Part shown: positions 35,843 through 41,035 of the stretch, piece by piece
How the letters are laid out: every line of letters starts with the position of its first letter
Numbering within the stretch: position 1 is the stretch's first letter
Assembly (NCBI GenBank): GCA_027048265.1
Contig: JALTXS010000138.1
Location: 1-41,035, forward strand
Source: Desulfurococcales archaeon
GTDB lineage: Archaea > Thermoproteota > Thermoprotei_A > Sulfolobales > Fervidicoccaceae
Reading direction: 5' to 3'
Length of the DNA: 41,035 nucleotides
The notes under the pieces: generated by a model
The model's database searches: none
Seen by the model: the letters and a program-made list of their open reading frames with translations, nothing else
What the model was told of the DNA's origin: nothing
Program-made: the position numbers and the translations under genes

Positions 35843-38359
35843 CTAGTCACCTCCTTCCCCGAACACCATTGTGGGGAACCCTCTGCCCCTGAGGTCCTCT
35901 TCTAGGTCTATACCTATGTAGAGTCCCTTGGTCCACATCTTGTAAAGGTCCTGATAGTGGGGGCTAAGGGGGTTGGACGACTGGCCCCCGGGAAGTGAAA
36001 GTAGTATTAGGTTGTCAGATAGGGGGCTGATGATTTCGACGCTGGGCCCGACCTCCACAGGGGCTCCTTCTAGCTCGTTTAACCTGGAGGGGGGAGCCAC
36101 TTTTACCGTGAAGGGACCTCCTACGGCTGGTTCCTTATCGTAGCCCAGGGGGGCGACCGGGTTTCTTATGTTGTAGTAGCGGAAGGACTCTACCCCCAGT
36201 ATTATGGGAGAATTGTATTCTTCGTAGAAGGCCGTGACGAGCGACCAGGCCTTCCTGATAGACTCTAGGGCAACCTGGCGCACGTCTCTACCCAGTAGCC
36301 TGTGGGGCCAGTCCTCTCCTTTAAGGTAGGCGTCCAGTAGTTCCTCCATCATTTCCACCTTGAAAAAATACTTGTCAGCGCTCTCGCCATAAATGAGGCT
36401 CCAAAGCTCATCGTGGAATATCATTGCAGATGCCAGGGCTAGACGGGCCCTTGGCGAGTTGGGCTTCATCAGGGGGTTTTCAGAAAACTCCCTGAGAAGA
36501 CCCAAGGGCTCTGCTAGGTCCTTCGGGACCTCTTCGCCAACCAAACGCAACATGTACATTATCACAGTTTTCAGGCCCAGGTCCACTATGTCTGTCTGTA
36601 TTGACTTGGAGTCGGTGACACTAATGGTGCCGTCCCTGGAGAGCTCCTCTAGCATCTCGTAGATACGCTGGGTCCTGAACCGGTCATGATAACTCCACCC
36701 GAGCGATGCTAGGCACTCTCCCTCCCAGGGCTTGCTATTAGCCGTTGCTATGTATGGTATGTCGCCCTCTGGTCCTGAGAGTATCAGTGGGAGTTGGCTG
36801 AAAGGTATGAAGCCCCTCCACTCTCCCTCCCCCCTGCTCCCATTGTAGGGGAGGAAGCCCGTGTTCGCCAACTCTGCTCCGTTGGCGAAGCGTATCACTG
36901 TTATGTTGGTCCTGTTGGGATAGGCTCCGTTGGGACTGTATGCAATGTTACCCTCCCTGTCCGCTATTACTAAGTTCTGCACAGGCGCCCTGAAGTAAAG
37001 AGCCTGTGCTCTCAAGGCCTCCTCTACAGATGAGACCCTGTTCAGGGCCCAGATGAAGGCGACCTCAAGGCTAGGAAGGGAACCGGTGAACGCCACCGCA
37101 TAGCGTTCCTCACCCTCACCCAGAAGGGGTCCATGGACAGTTCGCTGTATAACCAGTGTACGTGTCTCCATTTTTCGCGAAAGAGGGTTCCACACTCTCA
37201 GCTCAAGCGGCTCCTCCTCTACCTTGAGTACCCTTCCCTTGTAGAAATAGTGGGTCTCGTTAACCCACTTGTAGAAGTAGAAGTCCGTGAAGTCACTGCC
37301 CACGTTAGTGAACCCCCAGGCTAAGCTGGGTGTCCTGCCTATAATGACCAAAGGGGACCCGGGTATCGCCACACCTGCAGCCGTCCAGCCAGGCGCCCTC
37401 ACTTCCTGTATGAACCATATGGGTGGCGCCTGAAGTGCTAGGTGGGGATCGTTGGCAACCAAAGGCTTTCCCTCAGGACCGAGCTTGGCTGATACTACCC
37501 AGTTGTTCGAGAAACCCTTGGTAGCATATAGGGCGCCATCCTCCAGGGCTTTAGTGGGGTCAGGTATTTCTGCCGGGTCATACATGACACCTGATAGGCT
37601 GAGCTCGCCGCTGATGTTCACGAGCTCGCCGAAAGGGGATGCATCGCTGCAATTAGCGTGAGCAAGGTTCCGCTTCCTCCCCACTATGTCAAGCCACTGT
37701 ATAACCTCTACTCCCTTTCTCTTCACAAGCTTGGCCAGGATGAGGTCATCCCTGTCCCACGCCAGCATGAGTGTGAGTAGCTTGGCGAGGGCTACGCTAT
37801 CCTGGGGCCTCCATGGTAGAGGATCTGTACCCAGTATCCTGTATTCTAGGGGGAGCTTCGCCTCTCCGAGAGCCTTTTCCATGTACATGTTTACGCCATC
37901 TGAGAATGCTAGGAGTATTTTTTCAAGTTCATCAAGGTCAGGGTCTTCCACGATAGCTCTCCAGGCCTCCTCTATCGCCTGTGGGATACCAAGCTTGTTA
38001 ACCAACACATCATTGTCAATACCCGCCTCCCCCACAAGTCCGCTCAGGTTACCAAGAGCTACTCGTCGGTACAGGTCCATCTGGAAAAGCCTCTGACTGG
38101 CCTGGATGTAGCCGAGGGCAAAGGCTGCGGCCTCGGGGGAATCCGCGTACACGTGAGGCACGCCATGCGCGTCCCATACAACAACCGCCCTGCCGTGGGG
38201 GGAGTAAACACGTCCCGTTGGCAGGTCCTTGTCAAACCCTATCCCTCCATAGCCGTTTACAGGGTCAATCATGGGCTGAAGCGAGGGGACCGCGTAGGGC
38301 ACTGCGAGTATCAGTAACAAGAGTACCATTGATGCGAGAAAAGAGGCTCTGGAGGTCAA
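35843..38359 (-). CDS. Penicillin acylase family protein (Ntn hydrolase), secreted
   Basis: Signal peptide; VVWDAHGVPHVYADSPEAAAFALGYIQASQRLFQMDLYRR; G-Ser cleavage/nucleophile KGFSNNWVVSAKLGPEGKPLVANDPHL. Confidence 0.93.
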   Translation of the reverse strand: MTSRASFLASMVLLLLILAVPYAVPSLQPMIDPVNGYGGIGFDKDLPTGRVYSPHGRAVVVWDAHGVPHVYADSPEAAAFALGYIQASQRLFQMDLYRRVALGNLSGLVGEAGIDNDVLVNKLGIPQAIEEAWRAIVEDPDLDELEKILLAFSDGVNMYMEKALGEAKLPLEYRILGTDPLPWRPQDSVALAKLLTLMLAWDRDDLILAKLVKRKGVEVIQWLDIVGRKRNLAHANCSDASPFGELVNISGELSLSGVMYDPAEIPDPTKALEDGALYATKGFSNNWVVSAKLGPEGKPLVANDPHLALQAPPIWFIQEVRAPGWTAAGVAIPGSPLVIIGRTPSLAWGFTNVGSDFTDFYFYKWVNETHYFYKGRVLKVEEEPLELRVWNPLSRKMETRTLVIQRTVHGPLLGEGEERYAVAFTGSLPSLEVAFIWALNRVSSVEEALRAQALYFRAPVQNLVIADREGNIAYSPNGAYPNRTNITVIRFANGAELANTGFLPYNGSRGEGEWRGFIPFSQLPLILSGPEGDIPYIATANSKPWEGECLASLGWSYHDRFRTQRIYEMLEELSRDGTISVTDSKSIQTDIVDLGLKTVIMYMLRLVGEEVPKDLAEPLGLLREFSENPLMKPNSPRARLALASAMIFHDELWSLIYGESADKYFFKVEMMEELLDAYLKGEDWPHRLLGRDVRQVALESIRKAWSLVTAFYEEYNSPIILGVESFRYYNIRNPVAPLGYDKEPAVGGPFTVKVAPPSRLNELEGAPVEVGPSVEIISPLSDNLILLSLPGGQSSNPLSPHYQDLYKMWTKGLYIGIDLEEDLRGRGFPTMVFGEGGD

Positions 38360-38414
38360 TGCTCTCCCCCCAAGCGCTGGCTAGGTATTTATGAAAGTCC
38401 TTGTACTTATTGTT

Positions 38415-38486
38415 TGGCTCAGCGGAGTAACTCCCAATCATCCCCCCGGCGCAGGGTCAGCTGTCCCAATGGCCCTCATCATGCCC
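38415..38486 (-). ncRNA. C/D-box sRNA (2'-O-methylation guide)
   Basis: Minus: GGGC-ATGATGA(C)-GGGCCATTGGGACAG-CTGA(D')-CCCTGCGCCGGGGGG-ATGATTG(C')-GGAGTTACTCCG-CTGA(D)-GCC. GGC/GCC closing stem. Intergenic. Guides complement rRNA-like CUGUCCC and GGAGUAACU. Confidence 0.8.
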
Positions 38487-38522
38487 GCCCCCAATCGGGA
38501 GCAGGGGCCGGGTCATGTTTTC

Positions 38523-39341
38523 TCAGGTATGTAGAAATATCCAGTCGCGTAGCGAGTGCTTCTCTACGTACAACTTTTCCGCGTTCTCTATGATGTTCGA
38601 ATCAAGGCCCGACCTCACTGGTTTAAGCGAGAGGGCCTGGGAGAAGCCATCCACGATTTTATCGAGCATGGAGCCTATGCTGGGAACCCCATACCCGAGG
38701 TTTCTCAGACCAGCGAACTTCTTTTCGAGAACCGGTGGAGGTGGTGTGCCTTTTATCACGTCGTGCCAGTCCTCGTAGACGGCCTCGATCATCAGGGTCC
38801 CGTGCTGTAGGAGTGAGCGGGGGCCTCTCACCTGTGCGCTTCCGCTTACCTTTCTCCCCTCGACAAGTATGTCGCTGGAGCCCTCGTTTAGCAGGCAGAG
38901 CTCCCCTCCCTCGCCAAACCGGGGGGAGGCCTCCATGCGGGTGGTCGAGCTTATCCCCATGTTCTCCAGGGCGATCCTTATGCCCTCCGCTATTAGGGCG
39001 GCCGAGCGCCCCACGGGTTCGCCATATAGAGGGTGTGTAGACGGTAACACTACACTATATGTTATCTCGAGTCCCTCCGCGTGTATCAGCGCCAAGCCCC
39101 CCGTGGGGCGGCGTGCTATCTTCCATCCCCTCTTAGAGACCTCGTTTAGGTTTACACTCTTAGAGATGCTCTGCCCCCGGCCCACTGTCACGCCAGTCGG
39201 TCTCCACGTGTATAGCCTTAATATGGGCTCCTGCCCGGGGCCCATGCCCAGCCAGAGGGCCTCGTCAAGCGCCATGTTGAACTGGGGATCCCGGGGCCCG
39301 TCCACTATTACCCTCAGGATGCCTTTCTCGGACCCGCTCAT
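38523..39341 (-). CDS. lplA: Lipoate--protein ligase, N-terminal (LplA) domain type
   Basis: NMALDEALW, LRLYTWRPTGVTVGRGQ, IARRPTGGLALIHAEGLEITYSVV, KVSGSAQVRGPRSLLQHGTLMI. Confidence 0.9.
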   Translation of the reverse strand: MSGSEKGILRVIVDGPRDPQFNMALDEALWLGMGPGQEPILRLYTWRPTGVTVGRGQSISKSVNLNEVSKRGWKIARRPTGGLALIHAEGLEITYSVVLPSTHPLYGEPVGRSAALIAEGIRIALENMGISSTTRMEASPRFGEGGELCLLNEGSSDILVEGRKVSGSAQVRGPRSLLQHGTLMIEAVYEDWHDVIKGTPPPPVLEKKFAGLRNLGYGVPSIGSMLDKIVDGFSQALSLKPVRSGLDSNIIENAEKLYVEKHSLRDWIFLHT

Positions 39342-40255
39342 CAGGCTCCTGCACCCTGTCTTGGAGCTTGGCGCTGGGAAAGGGCGGCGAAGTAGGCTTG
39401 CTTTGCCTTATAACTCGTCCTAGCCAGGGGGGTGCTAACCACGTACGCGAATCCCAGCTCAATTCCCTTCCGCTCAAGCTCTTTGAACTCGCTCGGCTTG
39501 TAAAGTTTAGCCACAGGCAGTTGCCTGTGGCTGGGCCTGAGATATTGGCCCAGTACGAGTATGTCTACCTCTACTGACCTTAGATCCCTCATGGCCTCGA
39601 TTATTTCATCCCACTCCTCCCCCATGCCGAGTATTATGCTCGACTTGGTGACTAAGTTGGGGCTTATCTCCTTCGCAAGCTGGAGGGTGCGTAGGCTCCT
39701 CTCGTATGAGAACCTGCGGTCCCTGACCATGGGGGTTAGGCGGCGGACCGTCTCAATGTTATGCCCGTAGACGTCTACCCCCGCGCCTATGACGGTTTCC
39801 AGGAGGTCCCTACGGGCGTCGAAATCGGGGGTAAGCACCTCGACCAGGGTTTGGGGGCTATGCTTTTTTATCAGCCTAACAGTCTCTGCAAAAATACCGG
39901 CACCTCCGTCGGGGAGGTCGTCCCTGGTGACGCTCGTTATGGTCACGTAGTCTAGCTTCATTTCTCTAACAGCATTAGCCACCTTCATCGGTTCCCCCCA
40001 GTCTACAAGCCCCCCGGGAGAGCCCGTCTTGACATAACAGAACCTGCAGTTCCTGGTACACGTGTCACCGAGGAGCATAAAGGTGGCAGTGCCCTCGTTC
40101 CAACACTCCCAAATGTTCGGGCAAAGCGCCTCCTCACAGACCGTCGCCACGGGGTACCTGCGCGAGAGCATATCCTTTACGCGGTGATAGTCTCTGCCTG
40201 CCCTGACCCTTATCCTCGGCTTGAGCGTCTCCATAGCATACACCGCCTTGACCAA
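39341..40255 (-). CDS. lipA: Lipoyl synthase
   Basis: [70 protein letters not shown]. Confidence 0.96.
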   Translation of the reverse strand: MVKAVYAMETLKPRIRVRAGRDYHRVKDMLSRRYPVATVCEEALCPNIWECWNEGTATFMLLGDTCTRNCRFCYVKTGSPGGLVDWGEPMKVANAVREMKLDYVTITSVTRDDLPDGGAGIFAETVRLIKKHSPQTLVEVLTPDFDARRDLLETVIGAGVDVYGHNIETVRRLTPMVRDRRFSYERSLRTLQLAKEISPNLVTKSSIILGMGEEWDEIIEAMRDLRSVEVDILVLGQYLRPSHRQLPVAKLYKPSEFKELERKGIELGFAYVVSTPLARTSYKAKQAYFAALSQRQAPRQGAGA

Positions 40256-40270
40256 TCATGGGACAATGAG

Positions 40271-40531
40271 CTAGCCCCTAGGGGGGTGGATTTCCGCAAT
40301 AACCGTCTCGGGCCCAACTTCGTCGCCTTCGGATACTCTAAAGGTTATCCTACCCCCCACGGGAGCTTCAATGACCAGCACCGCTTTCTCTATCTCTACT
40401 TCGGCAATCTCCTCCCCCTCTTTGACCACATCTCCATCCTTTCTCAGAACGCGTGTGACCCTCCCTTTCCAATCCCCCCTACGTGGCCAAGCCTCTATGG
40501 GGACCCTGACCGCGACAACTTGCTCCTCCAC
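40271..40531 (-). CDS. Free-standing lipoyl (biotinyl/lipoyl attachment) domain protein
   Basis: GRVTRVLRKDGDVVKEGEEIAEVEIEKAVLVIEAPVGGRITFRVSEGDEVGPETVIAEI; EIEKA lipoylation hairpin; no E2 core. Confidence 0.88.
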   Translation of the reverse strand: MEEQVVAVRVPIEAWPRRGDWKGRVTRVLRKDGDVVKEGEEIAEVEIEKAVLVIEAPVGGRITFRVSEGDEVGPETVIAEIHPPRG

Positions 40532-40661
40532 CTAGACCACCCTATGATTATTGGCCTTCCTCTTTGCAATGCTGTTTAATCCCTGGAAGGTTGTTGCCTA
40601 TAACAGTTACCCACAGTGGGAATGTGGAGTCCGTCTAGGCTGGAATAGGTCAGGGCTGCCG

Positions 40662-41035
40662 TTATCCTCTGAGATAACTCTTATCGTAGTGAGGCACCAG
40701 TTCTACATGGACCTCCCTCCCACAGGGGCATAGGAGAACCTTTACAGGTCTGAAGAGTGGGGCCTCGGGTCCCTCATAGCCCTCGCCATCGAAGAGCACA
40801 GGACCGGCGCCGTAGACTGTCCCCACATAGGTTATTGAGAGCCTGTCTATCAGCTTCTCCCTTAGAAGGCTCCACAGCAGCCTTCCCCCGCCCTCGACTA
40901 AAACCGACGATATCCCCTCACGCAGGAGTAATTGTAACGCCCTTTTCATCGGTATGCGCGTGTTTTCTACGGGTTCCACCTTTAGTACCCTAACCCCCTT
41001 GTTCTCGAGCTCCTCGACTAGTCTACTCTTATGCT
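40662..41035 (-). CDS. RibD C-terminal-type pyrimidine reductase (riboflavin pathway), N-terminus beyond window edge
   Basis: Frame open to the right edge: KSRLVEELENKGVRVLKVEPVENTRIPMKRALQLLLREGISSVLVEGGGRLLWSLLREKLIDRLSITYVGTVYGAGPVLFDG. Confidence 0.82.
   Translation of the reverse strand, partial: HKSRLVEELENKGVRVLKVEPVENTRIPMKRALQLLLREGISSVLVEGGGRLLWSLLREKLIDRLSITYVGTVYGAGPVLFDGEGYEGPEAPLFRPVKVLLCPCGREVHVELVPHYDKSYLRG

Noticed and set aside
38869-39423. 184-aa plus-strand ORF
   Set aside because: Antisense to LplA/LipA, low-complexity shadow.

Overview
This 41 kb window is a dense, mostly housekeeping stretch of what looks like a hyperthermophilic crenarchaeal chromosome. The inference rests on archaeal TATA/BRE promoters, TTG/GTG starts, a tRNA with a BHB-type intron, PriL, archaeal-type GGPP synthase and geranylgeranyl reductase, and mannosylglycerate synthesis genes. 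I saw no CRISPR array, transposon, rRNA or phage module. Main content: truncated clostripain-like C11 protease (absent from the ORF track because it runs off the left edge); intron-containing tRNA-Thr(GGT); CUT1-type sugar ABC transporter operon; rhodanese and ferredoxin; serS followed by DUF429, HAD and MJ1316/DUF504 genes (possible RNA-repair group); AmrS-like radical SAM; metallophosphoesterase; beta-propeller surface protein; GPN-loop GTPase; HTH regulator; protein disulfide oxidoreductase; site-2 protease; geranylgeranyl reductase and polyprenyl synthase; small HExxH protein without a canonical start codon; HAD hydrolase; transglutaminase-like surface protein with an apparent Cys-to-Ser change; PriL; ArsB/SLC13-like permease; nucleoside phosphorylase + PfkB kinase; aspartate kinase; possible divergent ESCRT-III/CdvB paralogue; YkgJ; Mrp-like ATPase; MGMT; MpgS/MpgP; secreted nuclease; penicillin acylase; LplA-LipA-free-standing lipoyl protein; truncated RibD-like reductase. 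The strongest unlisted element is a C/D-box sRNA on the minus strand at about 38415-38486, whose two guides match, from memory, conserved 23S/25S rRNA domain IV segments (helix 69 GGAGUAACU and CUGUCCC).
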